From the NCBI RefSeq assembly GCF_026537325.1, contig NZ_JAFNMJ010000001.1:868001-932000 (forward strand): 64,000 bases of DNA, given 5' to 3'. A program made the translations under genes and the position numbers. This DNA is from Bifidobacterium sp. B4142. Lineage in GTDB: Bacteria > Actinomycetota > Actinomycetes > Actinomycetales > Bifidobacteriaceae. This document shows positions 9,442 through 18,169 of this stretch, piece after piece. Numbering within the stretch: the first letter of the stretch is position 1; each line of letters begins with the position of its first letter. Below the pieces are notes generated by a model, which saw only the letters and a program-made list of their open reading frames with translations, searched no databases and had not been told where the DNA came from.

Positions 9442-10245
9442 TCAAATGGCTTTCCTGGTGAGCCGGCGGAAGGCAAGCGCCCCGATCAGAACCCAGAGGG
9501 CCGCCGCCAAGGTCGATGCGATGACTGAGGAGACCGAGGCGAGGTTGCCCAGGTCCCTGGCCGCCGATGCGGTCGTGATCAGGGCTAGCGGGTAGGGCAT
9601 GGCCAGGGTGGGGGCCACGAGCGTGAGGGCGCAGCCGGCCAGGGTGAGCAGGAGCATGATGGACATGGTGGAGGCGAACGACCCGGTCCTGGCGGCGATG
9701 GCCTGTGTCAGGGTCATGATGGCCCAGACGGCCATGGTCATGGGGACGGCCCGCAGGAGGTAGGGGCCGATCTGGGACAGGTCGAAGCCCGTGTTCATGC
9801 CCACGGCGATGAACTCCAGCTCGAAGACGGCGACGGTCATGAACGATGCGAACAATCCGTGGAGCATCTTGCCCGCCATGGCCGTGCCGGCCGTCCCCGA
9901 CGCGTTGAGGCGCTGCCAGTTGCGCCCCCGGTGTTCGTTGGCTTCGATCTGGGCGGCGAAGGCGGCGACCAGGATCGGCATGAAGACCATGCTGCTCAGC
10001 AGGATGGCCTGCCCCCAGACGGCGGTCCACGTCACGCCTTGGGCTTGGAACTCCCGACGGTAGCTGACGTATTGGTCCCGACCGAGGAACATGCCGATGG
10101 CATCGAACAGCACGGTAGCGAGCCAGTACCACAGGTTGCCGGCCTTGCGCATCTCCCAACGGAAGGCCGCCACGACGGAGGGCCGCTTGCGGACCCTACT
10201 CGCTCGACTATTGATTGCGATGGTGTCGATTGTGTGCCTGCTCAT
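9442..10245 (-). CDS. ABC-2 type transporter permease (second)
   Basis: A 267-residue protein with six likely membrane segments after a basic cytosolic N-terminus (ASRVRKRPSVVAAFRWEMRK). It resembles LanE/LanG or BcrB-like permeases in size and in the short soluble N-terminus leading to WEMRK. The start at 10245 (MSRHTI) overlaps the upstream permease stop by ATGA, giving translational coupling. A longer open frame upstream is a shadow of that gene. With 10242-11090 it would form the heterodimeric membrane part of the exporter. Confidence 0.88.
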   Translation of the reverse strand: MSRHTIDTIAINSRASRVRKRPSVVAAFRWEMRKAGNLWYWLATVLFDAIGMFLGRDQYVSYRREFQAQGVTWTAVWGQAILLSSMVFMPILVAAFAAQIEANEHRGRNWQRLNASGTAGTAMAGKMLHGLFASFMTVAVFELEFIAVGMNTGFDLSQIGPYLLRAVPMTMAVWAIMTLTQAIAARTGSFASTMSIMLLLTLAGCALTLVAPTLAMPYPLALITTASAARDLGNLASVSSVIASTLAAALWVLIGALAFRRLTRKAI

Positions 10246-11090
10246 CGGTGTGACTCCTTTACCATGATGACGAATGCCGAAACGCCGGTCCAGACGATGC
10301 AGGCGACCAGGCCGGCCAGCACCAGGGCCCAGGGATTGGCGACGAGCGTCATTCTGGCGAAGCCGTCCGGCGTGGCCGTGACCAGGAAAGGACTGGCGGC
10401 CGAGCTGACGCCGGCCGGGAACAGCCAGCCCGCCTGGGCCACGTTCAACGGCCCCAGGCCCGAGCCGACCAGACCGGCGATCACGCCCACGCCCAGGCCG
10501 ACGGCCTGCTTGCCGATGGTCATGGAAAGCATCAGCTGGACGGCGGTCACGGCCATGCACGACAGGAAAGCGACAAGGGCCGGTGCAAGCATCAGAGAAG
10601 GCAGGCCGCCGGAGGATTCGAAGCCCATCGCCGAGGCCGCCAGAGGCGTCCATGCCAGGGGAACCACAAACACCAGGGACAGGGCCGTTCCCGCCACCGC
10701 CAGCTTGGCGAGGAAGAGGCCGGACTCCCCCTGCCCCAGGGACCGCCATTTGAGGTCCATGCGTCCGCCGGTCTCCATGACGGCCAGCCGGCTGGTGAGC
10801 AGGGCGGCAAGGATCGGGGCCAGCAGGCCGACGAGCTCGTAGACATCGCCTTGCGCCAAGGTCACGGTGCGTGTCGCCGGATTGTCACCGGCCCGGTCCA
10901 TGAGGGCGAATCCCGACCACAGGGAGACCAGGGCGACCATGCCCATGGCCATCCACCAGAACGACGAGCCCTTCAGCTTGCGCACCTCCATGGAGACGAG
11001 CGTCAACGGGCCGCCGGAGCGCACGGCTCCGACACCACCATGCTTCGTGGGCCCCACGGATTCCAGGGTGTCTGCGGTCATGGCGCTCAT
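10242..11090 (-). CDS. ABC-2 type transporter permease (first)
   Basis: A 282-residue permease with six hydrophobic segments. Its cytosolic N-terminus ends in SMEVRKLKGSSFWWM, the lead-in typical of LanE/BcrB-like subunits. The start overlaps the ATPase stop by ATGA and its stop overlaps the next permease start in the same way. It probably pairs with the 267-residue permease and the ATPase at 11087-12061 to expel or sense a membrane-active peptide or drug. Confidence 0.9.
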   Translation of the reverse strand: MSAMTADTLESVGPTKHGGVGAVRSGGPLTLVSMEVRKLKGSSFWWMAMGMVALVSLWSGFALMDRAGDNPATRTVTLAQGDVYELVGLLAPILAALLTSRLAVMETGGRMDLKWRSLGQGESGLFLAKLAVAGTALSLVFVVPLAWTPLAASAMGFESSGGLPSLMLAPALVAFLSCMAVTAVQLMLSMTIGKQAVGLGVGVIAGLVGSGLGPLNVAQAGWLFPAGVSSAASPFLVTATPDGFARMTLVANPWALVLAGLVACIVWTGVSAFVIMVKESHR

Positions 11091-12061
11091 CGTGAAGCCT
11101 CCTGCTTGAGGCTGGTCTGCGGCGCATGGGCCCGGGGGCTTTCCACCAGTTCCAGGAACGCCTCCTCCAGGCTCTTGCGTTCGGAGGCCACACGATAGAC
11201 CTCCAGTCCCTGGGAGACCAGCCGGGCGACTAGGCCCCCGACCCGCCGGTCATCGAGCTCCGGGATGCGCAAGGCCCCGCTTTCCTTCACATACTCATAG
11301 CCGATGCTGTCGCGCTCAAACGTGGCCGCCGCCAGGCGGGGGTCGGAGACGCGCAGGTCGATGTGTCCCTCCTCGCGCAGATCCTCCAGGGAGCCCTGGT
11401 AGAGCAGACGCCCCGCGGCGATGACGCCGACCACCGGCGCCATCCTCTCGATCTCGGAGAGGATGTGGCTGCTGATGATGACCGTGACGCCCTCGCTGGC
11501 AGCAAGGTCCATGATCATCTGACGCACCTCGACCACCGCCTCGGCGTCCAGACCGTTGGTCGGCTCGTCCAGAAGCAGCAGCTTAGGACGGGAGATGAGC
11601 GCCATGGCGATGCCAAGCCGCTGCTTCATGCCCAGGGAGTAGTCCCTGGCCTTCCTGTCCTCATGCCCCCTCAGCCCCACCTTGGCCAACACGGCCGATG
11701 CCGAGCCGGAAGGCAGACCCAGATAATCGGCCACCATACGGCAGTTGTCCAGCCCGGAAAGGCCTGGGTAGAAACTGGGGCCTTCGATCATGGACCCCAC
11801 GCGCCCAGGGGCGACAGCGCGCTTCCCGGAGCCGACGTTCTGCCCCAGCATCCACATCCGGCCGCCGGTCGGCCGGGTGAGGCCAAGCAGCAGCTTCATC
11901 GTGGTGGACTTGCCCGCACCATTGGGCCCCAGCAGCCCATAGACACCACCCATGGGCACCTGCAGATTCAATCCGTCCACAGCCCTGAAAGTGCCATAGG
12001 ATTTGACCAGGTCCTCCGTCACAACGGCCGCATGAGGTCGAATGTCCTGATATCCATTCAT
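11087..12061 (-). CDS. ABC transporter ATPase, BcrA/LanF-like
   Basis: A 324-residue ATPase. It has Walker A GPNGAGKST (about 45-53), signature YSLGMKQRLGIA, Walker B LLLLDEPTNGLD and the switch His in IISSHILSE, then a C-terminal extension of about 100 residues typical of BcrA/gallidermin-immunity ATPases. The start at 12061 (MNGYQD) has GGGAGG 6 bases upstream. It is the first gene of the operon ATPase-permease-permease-lipoprotein-membrane protein-kinase-regulator. The family exports or gives immunity to lantibiotics and bacitracin; the substrate here is unknown. Confidence 0.93.
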   Translation of the reverse strand: MNGYQDIRPHAAVVTEDLVKSYGTFRAVDGLNLQVPMGGVYGLLGPNGAGKSTTMKLLLGLTRPTGGRMWMLGQNVGSGKRAVAPGRVGSMIEGPSFYPGLSGLDNCRMVADYLGLPSGSASAVLAKVGLRGHEDRKARDYSLGMKQRLGIAMALISRPKLLLLDEPTNGLDAEAVVEVRQMIMDLAASEGVTVIISSHILSEIERMAPVVGVIAAGRLLYQGSLEDLREEGHIDLRVSDPRLAAATFERDSIGYEYVKESGALRIPELDDRRVGGLVARLVSQGLEVYRVASERKSLEEAFLELVESPRAHAPQTSLKQEASR

Positions 12062-12135
12062 CGTTGCCTCCCTATTGATTGGTTTCCAACTCCATGGAAG
12101 CTTCTTTCGGCAGCGCAGGCAACACGGAAAGCATA

Positions 12136-12157
12136 TATGTCCCCTTAGGAGGACATA
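12136..12157. promoter_or_regulatory. Candidate response-regulator operator upstream of the ABC operon
   Basis: TATGTCC (12136-12142), an 8-base spacer and GGACATA (12151-12157) form a perfect inverted repeat 75 bases before the ATPase start. Dyads of this size are typical of dimeric LuxR-type regulators. It lies in the 304-base region 12062-12365, in which no gene is supported. Confidence 0.5.
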
Positions 12158-12248
12158 CATGCCGACATTTCTTCCAGTACGAGACACCTTTACCAAGCCA
12201 GGCCGTTATTGAGATTACACTGCAACGGTTTATGACGATGCTTCCTCA

Positions 12249-12274
12249 TTGAATGCATTTACTAATGCACTCAA
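12249..12274. repeat. Inverted repeat downstream of the glycosylasparaginase gene
   Basis: TTGAATGCATT (12249-12259) and AATGCACTCAA (12264-12274) pair over 11 bases with one G-T type mismatch and a 4-base loop. It lies about 90 bases beyond the end of the gene at 12366-13328. It may end that transcript, although there is no T-run, or serve as a protein site. Confidence 0.4.
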
Positions 12275-12365
12275 TATAAAATCAAATACTGTTGGCTACA
12301 ATACCCTGCCTTCCGTAGGTGCGACTAAACGGTCATTTGACGGGCATCCTCATCGAGCGCTCATA

Positions 12366-13328
12366 TTACTGCAACCAGTCCTTGGTCACTGGTTCGATTC
12401 GTGTTCCGCCCTTGCCGTCTGGGTTGGCCATGAGAATGCGGATTTGCTCGCTTTTGGTGGCTGTGCAGAAGGTGAATTCCACGTTGGTGGCGACTCCCCA
12501 TTCCCCCCTCTTGTTAAGAGCGATCATGGAAATCTCGCCGACCTCGCCATAACGGTTCCTCAGGAAGTCATCAAAGTTGTAGACTGCCGAATCGCAGGCT
12601 TCCTGCGGGGTCAATCCGCTTCCCATCAGGGCGACGATCCGATAGGAGAGGCATCCTTTCATGATGTCTTCTCCCAGTCCGGTGGCTGCCGCCCCTCCGA
12701 CAGCGCTGTCCACGTAGAAGCCCGAGCCGGGCAGGGGTGAATCGCCTACTCTGCCTGGTTCCTTCATAAAGAGCCCCGATGTTGATGTGCCAGCAGCCAT
12801 CGACCCCTGCAAGTCCAAGCAGATGGCCCCGACCGTATCGTGGCCTCGATAGGGGCCGGCAGACTCCGGTCTTGTGGCCTTTGCGGATTCCAACTCCCAA
12901 CGCCTTCTGGCCCTGTCCGTCAGCATGTTGCGCATTTCGAACCCGCTGATCTGGGCGTAGCGAGTAGCGCCTTGTCCGACTAGAAAGCTGCTGGTATGGC
13001 GTCGACTCAACTGTCTGGCCACTGATATGGGGTGCAGTGCATGCTGGATGCCAGCTACAGCGCCCAAAGCCATGCTATTTCCGTCCATGAAGGCGGCATC
13101 CATCTCCATCTCGCCTTCCCGGTTGGGCAAGGCGCCATAACCGACGGAAGTGTAATCGGGGTTGGCTTCGACCTCTTGAATCAACGTCTCGACAGCGTCG
13201 CCTGCCTGGCCACCCTCTTCCAGACCGGAACTGGACTTGACCATGCCTTCATAGGCCATCTGCCAGGTAGCGATGGATGCCCAGGTGGATTGATTTTGGC
13301 TGGATTGCTGCGGGGATGAATCATTCAT
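12366..13328 (-). CDS. N4-(beta-N-acetylglucosaminyl)-L-asparaginase
   Basis: Ntn hydrolase of the glycosylasparaginase family, which cleaves the GlcNAc-Asn amide bond of N-glycoprotein remnants to aspartate and the glycosylamine of GlcNAc. The 320 residues hold the self-cleavage motif GHDTVGAI. Thr165 would become the new N-terminal nucleophile, giving an alpha chain of 164 and a beta chain of 156 residues. GRVGDSPLPGSGFYVD and GAAATGLGEDIMKGC are family stretches. No signal peptide, so it is cytoplasmic. The start at 13328 has AAAGAG 8 bases ahead. It is divergent from an MFS transporter and a core-fucosidase-like gene, suggesting joint use of fucosyl-GlcNAc-Asn. The related isoaspartyl peptidases are less likely from the motif context. 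Confidence 0.88.
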   Translation of the reverse strand: MNDSSPQQSSQNQSTWASIATWQMAYEGMVKSSSGLEEGGQAGDAVETLIQEVEANPDYTSVGYGALPNREGEMEMDAAFMDGNSMALGAVAGIQHALHPISVARQLSRRHTSSFLVGQGATRYAQISGFEMRNMLTDRARRRWELESAKATRPESAGPYRGHDTVGAICLDLQGSMAAGTSTSGLFMKEPGRVGDSPLPGSGFYVDSAVGGAAATGLGEDIMKGCLSYRIVALMGSGLTPQEACDSAVYNFDDFLRNRYGEVGEISMIALNKRGEWGVATNVEFTFCTATKSEQIRILMANPDGKGGTRIEPVTKDWLQ

Positions 13329-13862
13329 TTCCTTGGCTCTTTCTGTTGATATGGTCGTTGACTGCCCTTGACCGGAAGGCCGATGCAGCCGGATTCAGCC
13401 GATCGACGGGTGATCAAGCTGACAGGCCGCGCCCTGAGCGGACAGGCCATCGGCTGCGGGCCGGCCTTGCTCGCGTGCAGACAGCAATCATGTCCTCTGT
13501 CCTGTTTCCTCTGTAATGATAATTGCCAAAGGCACTTCTTGTTTCCGGATGTCATGTCGGTGCTTTTGATCGTTTTAAAAGGCATTAGCGTGTCCCTACA
13601 TATCAAAAGGTCGACTTTGAAGGCCGGGTTGCTGCATTTTTCCCAGTGATCGCTAGACAGCAGATCCCACCAATTCTGGATGAGGCAACAACTTCGGCAT
13701 GTACAGTTTCCAATTTGATATATACTATTAACAAACCATTTCTCTTGAAATAGTTCGGGATCAAGATGGTCCATGGAATCTAGTTGTTTTGCAGTACATG
13801 AGTCAATCAGTGCTCGCCATCGCGAATGCGGATGTGATGACAGTTCCGAGGAAGGGACTTTC
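13329..13862. other. Divergent regulatory region of the glycosylasparaginase/MFS cluster
   Basis: 534 bases without a supported gene. A TATACT box (13721-13726) may be the -10 of the rightward unit, but no good -35 lies 16-18 bases before it. TCAAA (13603-13607) and TTTGA (13616-13620) bracket GTCGAC as a loose dyad. No regulator gene is present in the cluster, so a trans-acting factor would have to come from elsewhere. Confidence 0.35.
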
Positions 13863-15062
13863 GTGGAGTCAAAAGAGAAACAGGTGAACACCAGTTCACC
13901 GATTTTGATGTTGGGCATCTTGTCCATATCGTTCCTGATGTCGGTTTCCAATGCCGTCTCAGGGACCATCCCGCTGATGAAGCAATACTTTTCCAACATT
14001 TCAGAGGCCAACGTCGAGCTATTGGTTGTCATCCCTACGGGAGGCGTCCTGCTGGGAACTGTGGTCAGCGGCCTCATATCCAACAAGCTGGGCAAGAAGT
14101 ACACGGTCCTTTTGGGGCTCATTGTCTCCTTGGTTTTCGGAATCATCCCCGCCTTCTTCTATAACTATCCGGCCATTTTCCTGTCGAGGGCCATGTTCGG
14201 CGTGGGCATGGGCATTTTCACCCCCCTGAGCGTCTCCTACATCACCGATGTCTTCCCCGAGAAAATCAGGAACAGGCTTCTGGGCTGGAGGAACTCCGTC
14301 GGCGCTATCGGCGATTCGATCATGCTCTTCATCGCAGGATTCCTGATCAATATCTCATGGCACGCCACTTATCTGGTGTTCCTCTTCCTGATTGTGCCCA
14401 TTGTCCTTGTCTCCCTCTTCGTCCCCAAGAGGCTTGACCGCGTCATCGTGGAGGACGGCAAGGAGGTTGAAGAAGACACCTCTATCAAGCCGTCCACCAA
14501 CGGCGGCGTTATCCAGCTGGCCATCCTCTTCCTCTTCGTATGTCTCTTCTATTCGGCCATCTCTCTGAAGCTGGCCAGCCACATGGTTGAGTCCGGCATA
14601 GGTTCTGCCGCCGATGCCACCAGGATCTTCGGCTTCCTGGTACTCTGCTCGATTGTCTCAGGCATCGCCTTCGAACAACTCGCCAAGTGGTGCGGACGAT
14701 ACACCGTCTTCATCTTCGAGGTGCTGACGGCAGTGGTCATGATCGCCATGCCCTTCACCAACTCCATTCCGATCTTGCTGGTTCTGGTCCTGGTGGCAGG
14801 GTTCTGCAACGGCATCATCAATCCGGCTCTGACTGCCCGCATGGTGGCCTATTCGCCCAAGGGCTCCATGAACCTGACCACTTCGATCATCCTAATCGGT
14901 ATCAACGTCGGCTCCCTGGTTGCTCCCTACTTCTTCCAGGCTTTGGGCGGGGTGCTTGGCAATAAAGACCCAGGCTTCATGATCATGTGCGCAGGTGTCT
15001 GCTACGTGATTCTGGCCCTTTACGATGCCTTCGTCGTCAAGAAGGACAAGCTGACCATCTGA
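13863..15062 (+). CDS. MFS transporter, probable glycan/glyco-amino-acid importer
   Basis: A 399-residue, twelve-segment major facilitator. Motif A-like ISNKLGKKYTVLLG follows segment 2, and RAMFGVGMGIFTPLS is segment 4. The start is taken as GTG at 13863, because GAGGAAGGG lies 6 bases before it and the MFS-like sequence begins soon after; an ATG at 13773 would add 30 atypical residues. The fucosidase gene follows after 47 bases, so they are probably one transcript. Substrate inferred from neighbours: fucosyl-GlcNAc or fucosyl-GlcNAc-Asn. Plain fucose uptake is also possible. Confidence 0.85.
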   Translation: MESKEKQVNTSSPILMLGILSISFLMSVSNAVSGTIPLMKQYFSNISEANVELLVVIPTGGVLLGTVVSGLISNKLGKKYTVLLGLIVSLVFGIIPAFFYNYPAIFLSRAMFGVGMGIFTPLSVSYITDVFPEKIRNRLLGWRNSVGAIGDSIMLFIAGFLINISWHATYLVFLFLIVPIVLVSLFVPKRLDRVIVEDGKEVEEDTSIKPSTNGGVIQLAILFLFVCLFYSAISLKLASHMVESGIGSAADATRIFGFLVLCSIVSGIAFEQLAKWCGRYTVFIFEVLTAVVMIAMPFTNSIPILLVLVLVAGFCNGIINPALTARMVAYSPKGSMNLTTSIILIGINVGSLVAPYFFQALGGVLGNKDPGFMIMCAGVCYVILALYDAFVVKKDKLTI

Positions 15063-15109
15063 GAGTGGTCATTGCAACTCGTGTCAATCAACAGAAACAG
15101 AGGTAAATA

Positions 15110-16138
15110 ATGAGCGATACCGTGGAATGGTTCAAGCAAGCCAAGTACGGAATGATGATTCATTGGGGTCTCTATTCACTCCTGGGAGGAGAGTACCAGG
15201 GGAAGTCGTCTAGCAACTATGCGGAATGGATCCAATCCAAGCTCCAGATCCCCAACAAGGAGTACGAGCGCCTGACCCAGGCCTTCAATCCCATTTATTT
15301 CGACGCGAATGCCATAGTTGACCTGGCCAAGCGCTGCGGTATGCAGTACCTGGTCGTCACCACAAAGCATCATGATGGCTTCGCCATGTACCGGTCGCTG
15401 GTGGATCCCTACAACGTCTATGACGCGACGCCATTCCACCGGGATGTGATCGGCGAGCTGTCCTTGGCCTGCCGCAAGGCCGGACTGCGTTTTGGCCTCT
15501 ACTATTCGCAGGACCTGGACTGGCATGAACCCGATGGCGGCGGATACCTCTCGAACGATATTGAGACCGCAGGCACCACCTGGGACAACAGCTGGGACTT
15601 CACGGGGGAGAAGAACTACGACCGGGCATTCGAGCACAAGATCATGCCGCAGATCGAAGAGATCATGAGCAACTACGGGGAAATATCGGTAGCCTGGTTT
15701 GACGTACCAATGACCCTCAGCGACGAGCAGAGCCAGACCATCTACGATACGGTCAAGCGCCTGCAGCCCGACTGCCTGATCAATTCCAGACTGGGCAACG
15801 GTCGTTACGACTACGTCTCTCTGGGGGACAACGAGATTCCCGAAGATTCGGATGCCAGCGAGAAGGCAACCTCGGACGGGGATGTCGACTACAACTCGAT
15901 CGAAGGATTCAAGCCCTCCAAGCTCGGCCTCTATGAGACCGCCGGGACCATCAACGATTCCTGGGGATTTTCCTATCATGACCAGAACTGGAAGAGTCCG
16001 CAGACCATTTATGATTACAAGGCCCATCTGAACAAGTACGGCATCAACTACCTGCTCAATGTCGGTCTTGACGGCCTGGGCCGCGTTCCCATGGATGCTG
16101 AGCAGGCGCTCCTGGGAGCGCGAGCTTTGGAGGCTTGA
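15110..16138 (+). CDS. alfC: Alpha-L-fucosidase, GH29, AlfC-like (core alpha-1,6 type)
   Basis: A 342-residue cytoplasmic fucosidase. GH29 landmarks are MIHWGLYSLLGGE near the N-terminus, TKHHDGF (85-91) and the nucleophile motif AWFDV (Asp198). It stops after the catalytic barrel and lacks the C-terminal beta-sandwich and signal peptide of larger GH29 enzymes. This short form matches, from memory, Lactobacillus casei AlfC (about 344 residues, nucleophile Asp200, acid/base Asp242); Asp198 and Asp240 here keep the same 42-residue spacing. AlfC removes alpha-1,6-linked fucose from GlcNAc or GlcNAc-Asn. The neighbouring GlcNAc-asparaginase and MFS gene fit that role. A ribosome site AGAGGT lies 6 bases ahead of the ATG. 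Alpha-1,6 specificity is inferred. Confidence 0.88.
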   Translation: MSDTVEWFKQAKYGMMIHWGLYSLLGGEYQGKSSSNYAEWIQSKLQIPNKEYERLTQAFNPIYFDANAIVDLAKRCGMQYLVVTTKHHDGFAMYRSLVDPYNVYDATPFHRDVIGELSLACRKAGLRFGLYYSQDLDWHEPDGGGYLSNDIETAGTTWDNSWDFTGEKNYDRAFEHKIMPQIEEIMSNYGEISVAWFDVPMTLSDEQSQTIYDTVKRLQPDCLINSRLGNGRYDYVSLGDNEIPEDSDASEKATSDGDVDYNSIEGFKPSKLGLYETAGTINDSWGFSYHDQNWKSPQTIYDYKAHLNKYGINYLLNVGLDGLGRVPMDAEQALLGARALEA

Positions 16139-16258
16139 GGATCTAGAATCCTGACAGTTAGCTAGGGATCCCATTGTAGCTATGCCGCTCCTGTCCGACA
16201 GCTTCCTCGCCAAGCATTCGGCTGCTCAGGAGTACTGTTCTGATAGCTTGTTTTCCGC

Positions 16259-17083
16259 CTACAGGCCCTTGGCATGGACCATCAGGTAGTCCCAAGCGCG
16301 GGTGGGGAGCAAAGCATGAAGGGCAACCAGAGGTTTGGCGCCGAAGCCCAGAAGGTAGCGTGGGCGGGGATGGCGTACTATCGAAGCACGGACGATGGCC
16401 TTGGCGATGGTTGATGGTTGGGTCAAATGCCTGCCGGAGTACAGTTTGCGTAACCCGGCAGCAGCTCGGAATCCTGACTTTTGATAGGCGCTCTTGCGGG
16501 TGACCGTCTGGAGATGGTCGGCGGCGATCGTACCCCAGTTTGTGGCAATGGCTCCGGGTTCGATCAGGACCACGTCTATACCGAAGGGACGCATTTCCAT
16601 GCGCAGGGCGTCACTGAAGGCTTCAAGAGCGTACTTTGTGGCATGATACCAGGCACCCATATAGGTGACCATTCGGCCTGCCATGGATGAGGTGTTGACG
16701 ATCCGGCCGCGTCTGGCTCGGCGCATGGCGGGCAGTACCAGCTGGGTCAAGCGGGCAAGGCCGAAGAGGTTGACCTCAAATTGTCGTCGCACCTCTTCGA
16801 TGGAGACCTGCTCGACTGGGCCATAGGACCCGTAGCCGGCGTTGTTGACCAGCAGGTCGATTCGCCTCTCCTTCTGCAGGATTTGTGTGACAGCCTTCTC
16901 AATTGATGCAGAATCAGTCAAATCCATCTGCAGGGCCGTCACCCCCTTGTCGCCCAGCGGCTTCAGTCGTTCGACTCGTCGCCCTGCCGCATACACCCTG
17001 TATGCATGCTCGGCGAGCATTCGCGCGGTTTCATATCCTATGCCGCTTGTGGCTCCAGTGACCAGTGCCACTTGATTGGCCAT
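16259..17083 (-). CDS. Short-chain dehydrogenase/reductase
   Basis: A 274-residue classical SDR. It has the cofactor motif TGATSGIG (near 9-16), NNAG, a catalytic Ser in NTSSMAG and Tyr/Lys in YHATKYALEAF. An Arg pair after strand 2 (AGRRVERL) suggests NADP(H). The start at 17083 has GAGAGGG 8 bases upstream; an upstream in-frame ATG adds atypical residues. It lies beyond the terminator of the deo operon, so it has its own transcription. The substrate cannot be told from sequence. Confidence 0.85.
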   Translation of the reverse strand: MANQVALVTGATSGIGYETARMLAEHAYRVYAAGRRVERLKPLGDKGVTALQMDLTDSASIEKAVTQILQKERRIDLLVNNAGYGSYGPVEQVSIEEVRRQFEVNLFGLARLTQLVLPAMRRARRGRIVNTSSMAGRMVTYMGAWYHATKYALEAFSDALRMEMRPFGIDVVLIEPGAIATNWGTIAADHLQTVTRKSAYQKSGFRAAAGLRKLYSGRHLTQPSTIAKAIVRASIVRHPRPRYLLGFGAKPLVALHALLPTRAWDYLMVHAKGL

Positions 17084-17178
17084 ATTTATTACCCTCTCTG
17101 GCTGGTGTCTGTGAATCGTGGCTCCTGCTTTTCTTTGAGACACAGTATATGACAGCATTTCAAAGTAAGGACATAAAA

Positions 17179-17223
17179 GCCAGACGAGGGCGGTCTATCC
17201 GTCCACGTCTGGCAATGCGACCA
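17179..17223 (-). terminator. Rho-independent terminator of the deo operon
   Basis: On the minus strand GCCAGACG and CGTCTGGC arms (17223-17216 and 17186-17179) form an 8-base stem, followed by TTTTA. It starts 12 bases after the deoK stop and separates the deo operon from the SDR gene. Confidence 0.75.
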
Positions 17224-17234
17224 TGGTGAAGACC

Positions 17235-18161
17235 TTACACCTGCACTCTTTCCAGCAGTAGGTCGCTGAGCTCGGCGGCTGTTGGATAAGCCTTTTGGGT
17301 GCCGCGGCGTGTGACGCTGATTGCAGCGTATCTGTTGGCGTGGCCCAGAGCTGTTGGCACATCCTCGCCCTGCGTGTAGTAGTGGGCGAACGAGCCGATG
17401 AAGGCATCGCCGGCGCCAGTGGTATCCACAGCTTCAACCGTGACCGCAGGCACCAGCAGCTCCTGGTCGGCGCTGACCCAGAGGGCGCCCTTGCCGCCCA
17501 TGGTGACAATCAGGTTGCCTACCCCACGCTTAACCAAGTTCCGTGCTGCAGCTTTGATCTCGTCCAGTGTCTCTGTGGGCATTCCGGTGAGTGTGGCCAG
17601 TTCGGTCTCATTTGGTGCAAAGAAGGCCACTCTGGAGACATAGTTGATGTTCAGATCATCATTGGCTGGCGCAGGGTTCAGCAGGACAGGCACGCCGTAA
17701 TCCTCTGCCAGTTCAATCGCATGGTAGTTGGTCTCCAGGGCGATCTCCTGTTGGAGAACGACCAGTTTCGACCCCTTGATCAGGTCTTTTTTACTGTCCA
17801 AGGCGGCAGGGGTCAGCTGCTTGTTGGCGCCTTTGACGATCAGGATCCGATTGTCGCCGCTGGTGTCCACAAAGATAGGCGCCACGCCGCTGCTCCCATC
17901 AGCGATGCCGATCCCCTCGGAGCTAATGCCGTTGCTGCGATAGTTTTCCAGCTGTTGTCTGCCGAACTCGTCCTTGCCGACCATGGTGATGAAGTTGACC
18001 TGTGAACCCAAGCGGGCGGCGGCAATGGCCTGGTTGGCCCCCTTGCCGCCGAATCCCATCTCGAATTCAGGAGCTTCTACAGTCTCTCCTTCCACCGGCA
18101 TGCGATCGACAAAGGTGGTCAGCTCGTACATATTGGAACCGATGACAGTGATGTCAGCCAT
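17235..18161 (-). CDS. deoK: Deoxyribokinase (ribokinase family)
   Basis: PfkB-family sugar kinase of 308 residues, proposed to phosphorylate 2-deoxy-D-ribose to the 5-phosphate for DeoC. It has the GGKGANQAIAAARLG motif (38-52), NETE at 184-187 and DTTGAGDAF with catalytic Asp252. ITVIGSNM, SGVAPIFV and TRRGTQKAYP near the C-terminus resemble enterobacterial DeoK more than RbsK, as recalled. Last gene of deoC-permease-epimerase-deoK, 8 bases after the epimerase-like gene and followed by a terminator. Ribokinase is the alternative, but deoC in the same operon favours deoxyribose. Confidence 0.85.
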   Translation of the reverse strand: MADITVIGSNMYELTTFVDRMPVEGETVEAPEFEMGFGGKGANQAIAAARLGSQVNFITMVGKDEFGRQQLENYRSNGISSEGIGIADGSSGVAPIFVDTSGDNRILIVKGANKQLTPAALDSKKDLIKGSKLVVLQQEIALETNYHAIELAEDYGVPVLLNPAPANDDLNINYVSRVAFFAPNETELATLTGMPTETLDEIKAAARNLVKRGVGNLIVTMGGKGALWVSADQELLVPAVTVEAVDTTGAGDAFIGSFAHYYTQGEDVPTALGHANRYAAISVTRRGTQKAYPTAAELSDLLLERVQV

Positions 18162-18169
18162 ATTGTTCT

